A program made the position numbers and the translations under genes. From Rhodospirillaceae bacterium (GTDB lineage: Bacteria; Pseudomonadota; Alphaproteobacteria; Rhodospirillales; UBA2165), in NCBI GenBank assembly GCA_002723345.1, contig PBNV01000033.1, positions 1-38,012 of the forward strand: 38,012 nt of DNA, written 5' to 3'. Under the pieces are notes generated by a model that was given only the letters and a program-made list of their open reading frames with translations, ran no database searches and was not told the DNA's origin. Positions within the stretch are counted from its first letter, which is position 1; every line of letters begins with the position of its first letter. Shown piece by piece: positions 27,028-35,499 of the stretch.

Positions 27028-27993
27028 CTAACGTGCCAAATTAGCCCGCTCAATGGCCACGGGGATGGCTGGAACATTTACGGGCGCCATCAAGTGGACA
27101 CCGGCCACGCCAGGCATTTCGGCCATTTCCTGCATCTGTTGCGCACAGATTTGAATGCCCTCTTCTTTGGGGTCTTTTGCCTGATCAAGCCGGTGGATGA
27201 TGTCATCCGGCACGACGACACCCCAGAGATTATCCCGCATCCAAATGGCGGACTTGGCAGAGGGAAGAGGCCCGTTCCCTATCAGGAAGAACATATGTTC
27301 CGTGAACCCCTGATCTACAAGGATTTTGCTATATTGGCGAACTATATCCATGTCATAATTAAGTTGGGTTTGGATGAAACGCGTACCGCAGGCTTGTTTT
27401 TTTCGAAGTCCGGCCAGCCATTTTTCTTCAATCTCCGCGATTGGCGTATCTGCCGCGCCAATGAAGAATTTGGGTGGCGTGCTGATGGTTTTGGTGTTGG
27501 GCTGAACGCCCTCATTGGTGAGCTTTGCAGTCTTAGATTGAATGAACCCATTTGCAGTCATTTCGTGGGCAATGGCCAGGAGCTCGGCGCTTTGCAAATC
27601 AAATACGGGTTTGGCGTCAGGCTGATCTCCCGCCTTTGGGTTATCTCCTGTCAGGACCAGTAAGTTGTATATGCCAAGAGCGCCGATACCCAATAAATCA
27701 CCCATTAGCGCAATCCGGTTTCGATCCCGACAGGTGAGTTGGACAACGGGTTCGATACCATTCGCATTTAGGATCGACGCGGCAGCTAAGCTAGACATAT
27801 GAACCCGCGCGCCTGCGCCGTCTGTTACATTCACCGCATCCACCAGTCCTCTGAGCGGGGCGGATTTTTCCAGTAGCTCTGCTGGTCCAGCCGACACAGG
27901 GGGGGTGACTTCTGCAGTAAGCGCAAACTCACCGGCAAGTAGGCGCCGGACTAAACTGCTTTCGACCGGCAAAGAGTGACGGGGGTCGTTCAT
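27028..27993 (-). CDS. metF: Methylenetetrahydrofolate reductase, MetF family
   Basis: This 321-residue FAD-dependent TIM-barrel enzyme interconverts 5,10-methylene-THF and 5-methyl-THF. Family blocks seen are FALTAEVTPP (catalytic Glu region), VNVTDGAGARVHMS, the QLTCRDRNR strand and LLVLTGDNPKAGDQ. Length matches single-domain bacterial MetF. ATG 27993 is chosen because the methyltransferase stop is only ten bases upstream; longer frames would overlap that gene. Coupling with an HTH-methyltransferase and divergence from an RdhA-like corrinoid protein suggest a specialised one-carbon pathway rather than methionine synthesis alone; that is inference. It may run in the oxidative direction, taking methyl groups into the folate pool. 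Confidence 0.87.
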   Translation of the reverse strand: MNDPRHSLPVESSLVRRLLAGEFALTAEVTPPVSAGPAELLEKSAPLRGLVDAVNVTDGAGARVHMSSLAAASILNANGIEPVVQLTCRDRNRIALMGDLLGIGALGIYNLLVLTGDNPKAGDQPDAKPVFDLQSAELLAIAHEMTANGFIQSKTAKLTNEGVQPNTKTISTPPKFFIGAADTPIAEIEEKWLAGLRKKQACGTRFIQTQLNYDMDIVRQYSKILVDQGFTEHMFFLIGNGPLPSAKSAIWMRDNLWGVVVPDDIIHRLDQAKDPKEEGIQICAQQMQEMAEMPGVAGVHLMAPVNVPAIPVAIERANLAR

Positions 27994-28003
27994 GGCATGT
28001 TCC

Positions 28004-29461
28004 CTAATCCCGTTTTCTCGACACAACAAAAGACTCGTCATTGAACCAAAGCCCACTGTACCTGGAGAGCACCTCTCTGGTCGCCTGCAGATAGGAAACA
28101 TCTTGGATGATAGGTTCCAGACGTTCGTCCTCAATCTGGGCGACATAGATTGCAGCATTCCAAGCCGCAAACAGCGTTGAGGTGCCAATACTGACATTTG
28201 AGATCTCTGATGGCAGCGTGTGCATCACATATTGAAAGAGTGCTCGTTTATCTGAATAGGCGTTGAAATTAAGGTCGCGACGCGATTTGCCCAGAGTGGT
28301 TTTCAACGTCTTCAGAATGTCGTGTCGGTTGCTCACAAACGGATTTTCTTCCGGCCAAATTTTTTGAATGATTTCAAGGCCTGGGTCTCGGCCATAGGAA
28401 TGAACGCCCAGAAGTCGACCGCCAGGGGCCAAAGCTTTGGACAAAGGCGCAATGACCTTCTCCACTTTGAATTCCACCGGCATGCGTGCCCGGTATGGCT
28501 GAGACGCAATGATCAGATCATGATCTGCTTTGGCTTGGCCGATGCGGGGTATCACCCTGTCTAACAAAAATTTATGATCTTCCCGATAGAGGACAAGAAC
28601 CGAGGGTCTCTCATACAAGGGATTTCCTGTTTTGTTGCTCGATTTGACCTGCCAGCCGTCCACGAGGATTGGCTGGAGGTCTTTTATTTGCTCATGAAAG
28701 GCATGAGAGGACGTTCCAGAGAGGGGTACCTCAATCCAATTCAAGGCAGCCGCAGCCTCCATGGAACGCGGCGCCAGCCAGGGCGCCTCCGTGTAATAAA
28801 GGTTGGTGACAATGAGTACAGTTGCGGGATGTTCGTGGAAGCGGTCTGGCATCTTTTCCAGACCGAGGCGGACGTCCTCCAGACTGATTTCTTTGCCGAC
28901 GATATGGAACGGAAAATTGGGAAAGCGCCGGTGCATTTGGCGCATGACGTTGGTCAGAACTGTGCCATCTCCCATGCCCGCATCGAAAATCCGAAGCGCG
29001 GGCGGCTTTGGATGTATGTGTCCTAGCTCCATTCCCACCCGCTCCGCTACCGCCCATTTCTCGCTGCAGGTGTTGACAAAAAGTAGGTATTTTTGTCGGT
29101 TGTCGTAGAATCGGAACTGTCTTTTTTCGGGCTCTCGCCCCCGGATCTGCCGCTCTTTTGGAGATTTAAGAGGATTAGCTTGTTGAGTTTGGAGCTTTTT
29201 AATGGGGGTTGCTCGACGGGATTTATCCAAAGCCGATTTTTTTTGAGGCAGTTCGACATGGGTCTCGTTTAATGGCCGCTGTCTGTCTTTGAGGAATTGC
29301 CGGACCTTGGCCACGGTACTCATGGTGATGCTCTTCCCGGCACGTAGTCGGCCAACAAACTTTCCGTCATTTACCGCCTGCCGGCCAAATGTGCTTTCCG
29401 CAATGCCGGCCGCATTGCAGTAGGACTCGATTTCTTGGATCAGATGTTGCTCATCATCCAT
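28004..29461 (-). CDS. HTH DNA-binding domain fused to a SAM-dependent methyltransferase-like domain
   Basis: A 485-residue fusion from ATG 29461, which follows AGGAGGG at a normal distance. Residues 5-60 look like a compact helix-turn-helix unit (AESTFGRQAVNDGKFVGRL then a second helix), the type found as small alphaproteobacterial DNA-binding proteins. Residues 61-112 form a basic, Gln/Pro-rich linker. From about 113 on is a class I methyltransferase-like domain with FDAGMGDGTVL (about 159-169) as the SAM loop. The last 150 residues, including FVSNRHDILKTL and SNVSIGTSTLFAAWN, belong to no family I know. It could regulate its own divergent promoter in response to SAM or substrate, or be an enzyme tethered to DNA. 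The metF gene follows ten bases later. Confidence 0.68.
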   Translation of the reverse strand: MDDEQHLIQEIESYCNAAGIAESTFGRQAVNDGKFVGRLRAGKSITMSTVAKVRQFLKDRQRPLNETHVELPQKKSALDKSRRATPIKKLQTQQANPLKSPKERQIRGREPEKRQFRFYDNRQKYLLFVNTCSEKWAVAERVGMELGHIHPKPPALRIFDAGMGDGTVLTNVMRQMHRRFPNFPFHIVGKEISLEDVRLGLEKMPDRFHEHPATVLIVTNLYYTEAPWLAPRSMEAAAALNWIEVPLSGTSSHAFHEQIKDLQPILVDGWQVKSSNKTGNPLYERPSVLVLYREDHKFLLDRVIPRIGQAKADHDLIIASQPYRARMPVEFKVEKVIAPLSKALAPGGRLLGVHSYGRDPGLEIIQKIWPEENPFVSNRHDILKTLKTTLGKSRRDLNFNAYSDKRALFQYVMHTLPSEISNVSIGTSTLFAAWNAAIYVAQIEDERLEPIIQDVSYLQATREVLSRYSGLWFNDESFVVSRKRD

Positions 29462-29498
29462 TAAGCCGACCCTCCTAGAAGCGCTGAGATACCTGAAA

Positions 29499-29527
29499 TT
29501 TGACCTCTGAAATAGCTGTTGTGTCAA
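29499..29527 (-). promoter_or_regulatory. Candidate promoter for the HTH-methyltransferase/metF operon
   Basis: On the minus strand TTGACA (29522-29527) matches the -35 consensus exactly. With an 18-base spacer, TCAAAT is a four-of-six -10 box, about 40 bases before the start codon. The TTGACA overlaps a five-base inverted repeat, so a repressor could block it. Confidence 0.35.
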
Positions 29528-29558
29528 CAAGTATCCCAAATATTTTCCATTAAACAAT

Positions 29559-29576
29559 AGTGGGAAATTTCCTACT
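29559..29576. promoter_or_regulatory. Operator-like 18-base near-palindrome
   Basis: AGTGGGAAATTTCCTACT pairs in eight of nine positions about its centre. It lies between the two divergent genes, about 100 bases from the HTH-methyltransferase start and 200 from the RdhA-like start. The encoded HTH protein is the obvious candidate binder; this is inference. Confidence 0.42.
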
Positions 29577-29779
29577 AATACATATTCGACGAGAATAATA
29601 AGGTTGCCCCAAAATAATGGCGGGCGAGGGCGTCGGAACACGCCCTATCTCTCCGGCGAGAGGTTACTCGTCATCCGGTAGCCAATCTTTCGCGCCATGA
29701 AAAGGAACTTATCCTCTGTTGCAGATGTGATCTAGTTCGAACACGATGGACGACACAATTAAAAAGAGCATCAAGGTCA

Positions 29780-32026
29780 ATGATATTTTTCTCAAATAAG
29801 ACACGGCCGTTTCACTACGGCCCTTATCCAATCGAGAGATTAAAACGCGACCAGACTATCGTCGACCGGGAGGCGAGCCTTCCTCGAAGGTCACGGCCCC
29901 AAGTGGCCCTGTCCTCAGGGTCCGGGCCCCTATCGTCCGCCCTGGACAAATACCATGCTCTCTATTGCCCGCTTGGGAGATTGGATGTGTTGCCGCCCAA
30001 GGCGCCGGTCCCCGATGATCTTGACCGCCGTATGATTGATATCAAGGGCGCGGGCTATTTCCTGGATGTTGCCCATGTAGGGATTTGTGAGATGCCAGAG
30101 ACGGCCTGGCTAGCCAATGTTGATATGCCCGGCCATTCCCATGCGATTACGATTGTGCAGGCGCATGGCCGGGTCCCTGAAGAGGAGAACCTGGCGTATG
30201 AATGGATTAGCGGGCTGGGGCAGAAAGCGGCGTCTTTGCGGGCGTTTGAGGTTGCCATAGCCATCGCTAGCCATATCCAATATATGGGATTTGCTGCACA
30301 GGCTCATGACTGGTCAACCGGTGATGTGGATCTGGATCGGCTCGCCGTTCTGTCGGGTGTCGTCCTGCGCGAGGGGAATGGTATCATCAACCCCTATCTG
30401 GAAGATAAATTCGCCGTCGCCGCAGTGACTACGGACTATGCACTGTCAACTGACTTGCCGCTTCACGCGAGTTCCCGCAGAGGCAAGGGGCTGTCCTACT
30501 GGCTCGGGTTGGGGGGTGCAGTGCCCGGCATCGAATGGAACCGCCGCGCCAAACGGCGTAGCGACCTCGGCATTTTTCCCATGGAACAGGTGGATCGGGT
30601 GGAGGAAGCAACAACACTCATTCACGAGGATGAAATTCCACGTGTGCCTAAGCGCGCTAATTTTTTCATGCGTGCCCGCTCAGGAGATCTGGGCGACAAG
30701 GCCAAGCGTGAGGTCGCGCGGTTTGCATTTAAACATCCGTTCGCTTTGTCAATGACGAGCCTGATCAAGGCTATGGTGCCGCATCAGGATGGGGCGGTGG
30801 GGGAAATTGCCCCGGGATATGAAAATGCGGATGCCAATACCCGCGCGCTAAAGTCACTCAGTTATTTTTTGGGTGCAGAGATCACCGGTGTTTGCGAAAT
30901 ACCAGATTATGCCTGGTATTCGCACGGGATGGACGGATCACCTATAGACCCTTACCACAAATATGCGGTGGTGATGCTCATTGATCAAGGTTACGAGACC
31001 ATGGAAGGTGCCTCCGGCGATGATTTCATCTCTGGGGCTCAGTCCATGCGGGCTTATATGCGGGGCGCTCAGATTGCGGGTATCATGGGAGACATGTTGC
31101 GCACGCTGGGGTTCCCATCACGTTCACAAACTAATGCAGACTCGGACTTGCTGCACACGCCGGTGACCCTGCTTGCCGGCCTCGGAGAGTTAAGTCGAAT
31201 TGGTGAGGTGATTCTCAATCCGTTTATTGGACCGCGATTAAAAACCGTCGTTTTGACTACTGATTTTCCCCTGGTTCCCGATAAGATGGTCGATTTCGGT
31301 TTGCAGTATTTCTGCTCCAATTGCTGGAAATGCGCACGCGAATGTCCCTGCGATTCAATTTCATGGGGCGATAAGGTGATGTTTAACGGCTACGAAATGT
31401 GGAAGCCGGATGTTGAGCGTTGCACGCGCTACCGTGTCACCAATCCTAAAGGCCTTGCCTGCGGTCGATGCATGAAAACCTGCCCGTTGAACAAAGTGGT
31501 TACCTGGCAGGGACCCCTAATGACACGCATTGCATCTTGGATTGGCGTAAATGTCAGATGGATGAAGCCCCTGTTGGTCCCGATTGCCGTCTGGCTTGAT
31601 GATATTCTCCGTCAAGGCGTGCGCAATCCTGTAAAAAAATGGTGGCTTGATATGGAAATAGTCGATGGTGTCTGCGTTGATCCGACCAAGGGCGTCAATC
31701 AGCGGGATCTGAATTTGGATCATAAGATTGTCGCATCGGAACAAAAGATGGCCTATTACCATGCGGACCGAATGCCGCCACCCGATCAGGAAGGCCCGTA
31801 TGCGGTCGACCGCAAAGAAGTCATAGTGGCGTCGTCTCTTCTCGAGACCCCGGCAGAGGCCGTTGACCGGCGAGCAAAAGGGGGGGCGCGGCCGGCACAA
31901 TATCGCCCGCCGCCATTGGTTGCTGCTGGAGGTTCTGGTTCCGTCGAAGCTGAAACCACGCCCTGGGGTGATGCACTAAAGAAAGAAGATAAGCGCCTGC
32001 CCACTAGCAAGAGCCTAAAGCTATAA
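29780..32026 (+). CDS. Internally duplicated RdhA-like corrinoid iron-sulfur protein (reductive-dehalogenase family)
   Basis: A 748-residue protein. The C-terminal half carries two [4Fe-4S] motifs of the reductive-dehalogenase/QueG type: C512-x2-C515-x2-C518-x3-C522-P and C548-x12-C561-x2-C564-x3-C568-P, preceded by LAGLGELSRIGEV and TTDFPLVPDK. Residues 90-228 and 361-500 are a visible duplication: FLDVAHVGICEMPETAW (94-110) matches FLGAEITGVCEIPDYAW (363-379), and NPYLEDKFAVAAVTTDY matches NPFIGPRLKTVVLTTDF. Only the second copy has clusters. There is no Tat signal, no RdhB anchor gene and no fused reductase, so it is cytosolic and needs outside electrons. The tail (about 690-748) is Pro/Ala/Gly-rich. 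It may reduce a halogenated compound or handle a methyl group; an alignment is needed to identify the catalytic acid. Confidence 0.82.
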   Translation: MIFFSNKTRPFHYGPYPIERLKRDQTIVDREASLPRRSRPQVALSSGSGPLSSALDKYHALYCPLGRLDVLPPKAPVPDDLDRRMIDIKGAGYFLDVAHVGICEMPETAWLANVDMPGHSHAITIVQAHGRVPEEENLAYEWISGLGQKAASLRAFEVAIAIASHIQYMGFAAQAHDWSTGDVDLDRLAVLSGVVLREGNGIINPYLEDKFAVAAVTTDYALSTDLPLHASSRRGKGLSYWLGLGGAVPGIEWNRRAKRRSDLGIFPMEQVDRVEEATTLIHEDEIPRVPKRANFFMRARSGDLGDKAKREVARFAFKHPFALSMTSLIKAMVPHQDGAVGEIAPGYENADANTRALKSLSYFLGAEITGVCEIPDYAWYSHGMDGSPIDPYHKYAVVMLIDQGYETMEGASGDDFISGAQSMRAYMRGAQIAGIMGDMLRTLGFPSRSQTNADSDLLHTPVTLLAGLGELSRIGEVILNPFIGPRLKTVVLTTDFPLVPDKMVDFGLQYFCSNCWKCARECPCDSISWGDKVMFNGYEMWKPDVERCTRYRVTNPKGLACGRCMKTCPLNKVVTWQGPLMTRIASWIGVNVRWMKPLLVPIAVWLDDILRQGVRNPVKKWWLDMEIVDGVCVDPTKGVNQRDLNLDHKIVASEQKMAYYHADRMPPPDQEGPYAVDRKEVIVASSLLETPAEAVDRRAKGGARPAQYRPPPLVAAGGSGSVEAETTPWGDALKKEDKRLPTSKSLKL

Positions 32027-32125
32027 CGCTTCTCTCCTCAAAGATCAGTCATTCTGGTTGGCGTGTTGTATCTACTAGACCAAAACAGGGTGTGGCCTGA
32101 AAAGGACATGGTGCGTGGCTCGGCT

Positions 32126-33337
32126 CTATAGCCGGGCCTGACCAGAGACTGGCAGATCCGCCGGTAGTCTAATATGGTCCCGGCTAATATCTGAAATCCG
32201 CCCAAGCCCCATAACCGCCATAGTGCGCCGGATTTCGGCCTCCAGGATCTCCAACGCCCGGGTGGCTCCTGCTTCGCCTGCGGCAGCCACGCCATAGAGG
32301 GTTGCTCGGCCAACTGCGATAACATCCGCGCCGAGGGCAAGCCCCTTTAAGACATCACTTCCCCGCCGAATGCCAGTGTCAGCGATGAGAGTGAGCTTTC
32401 CGCCGACGGCATCTGAAATGGCAGGGAGGGCGTCCCAGGCTGTGATGGCGCTATCGTTTACATTACCCGCATGATTGGAGACGAACACACCGTCCACCCC
32501 ACAAGCTGCGGCGGCAGCGGCGTCCTCAGGGTGGAGCACGCATTTGATTAGGAGTTTTTTGGGCCAGAGATCTCTCAGTCGTTTTACGAAGTCCCAGTTC
32601 AAAGTCTCGTTGCGGTTCAGAAATCCCGCGGTCGCAGCCGATTCATAGCTCTTAGCCTGGGCCTTTTGCTCGTCCGGAATATGAATATTTGAAAAGGCTG
32701 GTAACTGGCCCTCTGCAAAATAGTATTTGGCCAAGGTGCCAAAGAGCCACCGGGGGTGAAGCATAACATCCAGCGCCGTGCGGGTATCGATTGTGGGGGG
32801 GAATTTCAGACTATTACGGACGTCGATTTCCCGGTTGTTGTAGACCGGTGAGTCAACCGTCAGCACAAGGGCCTCATATCCTGCATCTAGCGCCCGGTTG
32901 ACGGTCACCAGGGAAGCATCGATGTCTTGCCAAACATAGAGTTGGTACCATTGAGTGCCGCCGCCATTTTTATAAATATCCTCCAAAGGCGTGTTGGACG
33001 TGCTGGCAACCGTAAAGGGGATATTTGCTCTCGCCGCCGCTCGGGCAAGCTCTGTCTCCCCGCGATACCATACAAAACCGGCGGGACCAGTGGGCCCGAT
33101 AATCAGCGGCAGCGCATGCTCTTTTTCAAATAAAGTGATGCTAAGATCCCGTCCGGAGACGTCCCTCAACATGCGGGGCATAAGCTTAATATTGTCGAGC
33201 GCTGTCCGGTTGGCGCGCATGTTAACCTGATCTTCGCTGCCCTTGTCGCAAAAATCGAAAAGTGCTCTCGTCAGGCGTTTGCGCGCCAAGTCTCGGAGAT
33301 CAGCAATATTCAGTGCGTTTTTTTCGAACGAGGGCAA
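32126..33337 (-). CDS. FMN-dependent alpha-hydroxy-acid oxidase/dehydrogenase homologue
   Basis: A TIM-barrel flavoprotein of 403 residues related to lactate oxidase/dehydrogenase (LldD). FMN and barrel motifs are visible: LPLIIGPTGPAGF, QLYVWQ, LTVDSPVYNNRE, IKCVL, and near the end DTGIRRGSDVLKGLALGADVIAVGR. The catalytic His motif reads VSNHAGNVND, where classical members have SNHGGRQLD: the His is kept, but the substrate-carboxylate-binding Arg is Asn. Substrate is therefore probably not a plain 2-hydroxy acid bound in the usual way. The start is TTG, seven bases after TAGGA; an out-of-frame ATG lies between. It is convergent with the RdhA-like gene. Confidence 0.85.
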   Translation of the reverse strand: MPSFEKNALNIADLRDLARKRLTRALFDFCDKGSEDQVNMRANRTALDNIKLMPRMLRDVSGRDLSITLFEKEHALPLIIGPTGPAGFVWYRGETELARAAARANIPFTVASTSNTPLEDIYKNGGGTQWYQLYVWQDIDASLVTVNRALDAGYEALVLTVDSPVYNNREIDVRNSLKFPPTIDTRTALDVMLHPRWLFGTLAKYYFAEGQLPAFSNIHIPDEQKAQAKSYESAATAGFLNRNETLNWDFVKRLRDLWPKKLLIKCVLHPEDAAAAAACGVDGVFVSNHAGNVNDSAITAWDALPAISDAVGGKLTLIADTGIRRGSDVLKGLALGADVIAVGRATLYGVAAAGEAGATRALEILEAEIRRTMAVMGLGRISDISRDHIRLPADLPVSGQARL

Positions 33338-33370
33338 TTTGGCATCCTATTTAATAATTTTACACACGCT

Positions 33371-33562
33371 TTACTCTGAAGCCTCAAACAGAAAACGGCA
33401 AACGGGAATCAGGTGATGCCAGTCGATTGATCTAACGCCACGTTTAGGTTCGTTGTCCCTGGGACGGGGTGCTCGGCTCGCCATCGGGATTGAATTGCCA
33501 TCCGAAGATCTCGAACCGAGCCAAAATGCTTCTATCGATATTCTTTGGATCAATGTTAACAC
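33371..33562 (-). CDS. Possible 63-residue hypothetical protein
   Basis: An open frame filling the gap between two minus-strand genes, with a GTG start and no clear ribosome binding site. The product is Arg/Ser/Pro-rich in the middle and has no recognised family. It could be a remnant of a larger gene or chance. Confidence 0.2.
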   Translation of the reverse strand: MLTLIQRISIEAFWLGSRSSDGNSIPMASRAPRPRDNEPKRGVRSIDWHHLIPVCRFLFEASE

Positions 33563-33591
33563 TCAAAGTTTCTACTAGCATCTAGTTTCCT

Positions 33592-35499
33592 TCACTTAGC
33601 CTTAGAAACAGCACTAGGAGAATTTTTAATCAATCGACGCAAACCTAGAACAGAAATAGCAAGCAAGACAGCTGGCGGCATCCCTGCGGTTAGTAGTCTC
33701 GGGAAATGAATTTGGACTACTGACATTTCTAAGTGATATAAAAGAAGACAAATAGCTGAGTAGCCTAATGCGGCGATTACAGGATCGATATATTGGAAAT
33801 AGAAAACGGCTCTCACAAATTTTGCCAACACAAACATGGACATACCGAGTATTAGTATGGGCAACGGAAACAATATAGACACAGCAAAAGTAAAGGCTGC
33901 TATTAAATCAAAAAAATTCACCCAGTATCCCGTAAAACCATTAGTCCACCAAGCATCAGTCTGCTGACCTCGAACCAGTTCGTTTGAGCTGCTATTTTTT
34001 AAATAACTATTTGGTCCCAGATTTCTTTTCATGGAAAAGAATGGGATAACTTCTGCCCATCCTGCGTAAAGTTTACTCAACGTCAGATTTAACCATGCGA
34101 TTTTATTTTCCAAAATTGCGTGGACTGCGATTTCAGTGAGATTTCCGTTTATTTCCTGCCAACGATCTACCCCATTATACCATGGAACATCTATGAATTC
34201 AGAACTGGCGAATTTATTATACTGTTCGTTCAGCGAGGAATTTTTACCAAAAAATTCAGATACATACTCCGCCTTTGTTTTGTAGGGCCTCATCTTATTA
34301 TTCTGTTCCTCAAGATAGCTGGCGGCGAGGTCTACCGCTTTGGTATTTAGGCCTGTAGCATGGTCGCGAAAGTAGTTACTGCGATCTTTCGCGGACTGCA
34401 GCTTCTCCATAGCTAATTGGTGAATTTCGCCGGATTCTGCGATAGATTGCGCCAGTTCCTTCGGTCGAGCTGATGTGTCTTTCTTCAGCAGTAGAAAGGT
34501 GTTCATGGATGTCGTTGCACCGCCAATATTCGAGAGTGAAAAGCTGGAGAATAGCCAATAGTTTAGACATACCGAACCCGCAAGAATGATAAGAAATGGA
34601 GCGATGGTCTGTGTAACAACAAATTTTAGGCGGTCTCTAAAAATAACCAACAAGAGTGGTACGGCGAAAACCAGAAAAATACCGGCAGGTTTCAGTGCGA
34701 TCGCCAAACCGCCAAATATACCGGCGCATAAAAACGATCTCCGTGACGCTGATTTTGCCGCGAAAATGATCGAGGCCAGATGTGCTGTTAAGCAAATAAA
34801 AAAAACTTGGTCTGCTAAAAGCGCAAAAGAATTATAAAAAAATGGCCAACTGGTCATAAGTGTGAACCCGGTCAGAAATCCAATCATAGGATTGATGAAT
34901 AGGCGGCTGACCGACTCAGCAAATATAATGATCGCTACAAGAGTTGCCAAAAACTGGAAAATTACGATCCATCTTGGGTCACTTAGCCAAATGCCAATCG
35001 ACCGAAAAAAAAGTGGGTAAGCCGCCGTTCTCCAGGGTGCAAAACTCAAAAAATCAACGCTGTCAGGAGTTATCCAGGGGGATTGCTCCATTAAAAGAGT
35101 CAGACCCACGACGTTGAAAATAACCAGCGGTAGCAAAAGGATATGCACTCGCCATGCGCCGGATAACCAATCTAAACCGGCCGTGACACGTTCTAAAATA
35201 TCGTGATTAGGCCTAAGAATCCTAACGATAAATCCCGTTAACGTTTTTTTGATTCTTGACGGTATTACGATGGCAATAACTAACAGGGCCGCCATCAGTC
35301 GTAAATGAAACACTATTGAAGTGTTGCCATAAAAGGTTGAGAGATTGAAGACCGATAATTCTGCAATAATCGTTGTAACGAATATTACTGTTTCAATAAT
35401 CAAAAGACCTAATATGACCAGCAACGCCCCATCTCTGTGCGGGGTGAACTGACCGATCTTATTAAAAAATTTCACTGGGCAGGATCCAAAATTTAGCAA
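33592..35499 (-). CDS. Multi-membrane protein, probable GT-C-type glycosyltransferase
   Basis: A 635-residue protein with about ten hydrophobic helices and one soluble stretch of roughly 170 residues in the middle (about 340-510). The first long loop has TPDSVDF (about 144-150), followed by an Arg and Tyr-Pro (R157, YP at 161-162). This spacing resembles PMT/GT39-type enzymes, where the Asp is catalytic. I infer transfer of a sugar from a polyprenyl-phosphate donor at the periplasmic side. The start is TTG at 35499; an in-frame GTG at 35475 is possible. The gene is AT-rich compared with the metabolic genes to its left. It is followed on the same strand by nothing related, and preceded by another membrane protein gene, 83 bases away. 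Confidence 0.62.
   Translation of the reverse strand: MLNFGSCPVKFFNKIGQFTPHRDGALLVILGLLIIETVIFVTTIIAELSVFNLSTFYGNTSIVFHLRLMAALLVIAIVIPSRIKKTLTGFIVRILRPNHDILERVTAGLDWLSGAWRVHILLLPLVIFNVVGLTLLMEQSPWITPDSVDFLSFAPWRTAAYPLFFRSIGIWLSDPRWIVIFQFLATLVAIIIFAESVSRLFINPMIGFLTGFTLMTSWPFFYNSFALLADQVFFICLTAHLASIIFAAKSASRRSFLCAGIFGGLAIALKPAGIFLVFAVPLLLVIFRDRLKFVVTQTIAPFLIILAGSVCLNYWLFSSFSLSNIGGATTSMNTFLLLKKDTSARPKELAQSIAESGEIHQLAMEKLQSAKDRSNYFRDHATGLNTKAVDLAASYLEEQNNKMRPYKTKAEYVSEFFGKNSSLNEQYNKFASSEFIDVPWYNGVDRWQEINGNLTEIAVHAILENKIAWLNLTLSKLYAGWAEVIPFFSMKRNLGPNSYLKNSSSNELVRGQQTDAWWTNGFTGYWVNFFDLIAAFTFAVSILFPLPILILGMSMFVLAKFVRAVFYFQYIDPVIAALGYSAICLLLYHLEMSVVQIHFPRLLTAGMPPAVLLAISVLGLRRLIKNSPSAVSKAK

Larger units (their letters stand above)
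29462..29779. other. Divergent regulatory region between HTH-methyltransferase and RdhA-like genes
   Basis: This 318-base gap lies between two genes pointing away from each other. It contains an 18-base near-palindrome (29559-29576), a second dyad, TGTTG-TGT-CAACA, near 29516-29528, and a TTGACA hexamer on the minus strand. I looked for cobalamin-riboswitch landmarks and saw none, which is notable given the corrinoid-type protein next to it. Confidence 0.5.

Noticed and set aside
29462..29779. A cobalamin riboswitch in front of the RdhA-like gene
   Set aside because: The conserved B12-box landmarks were not found by eye on either strand.
29746..29799. A 17-codon leader frame overlapping the start of the RdhA-like gene
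   Set aside because: No ribosome binding site and no recognisable regulatory peptide pattern.
32085..32098. Terminator between the RdhA-like and alpha-hydroxy-acid oxidase genes
   Set aside because: The stem is only four base pairs (CAGG/CCTG) with a short T tract; too weak to annotate.
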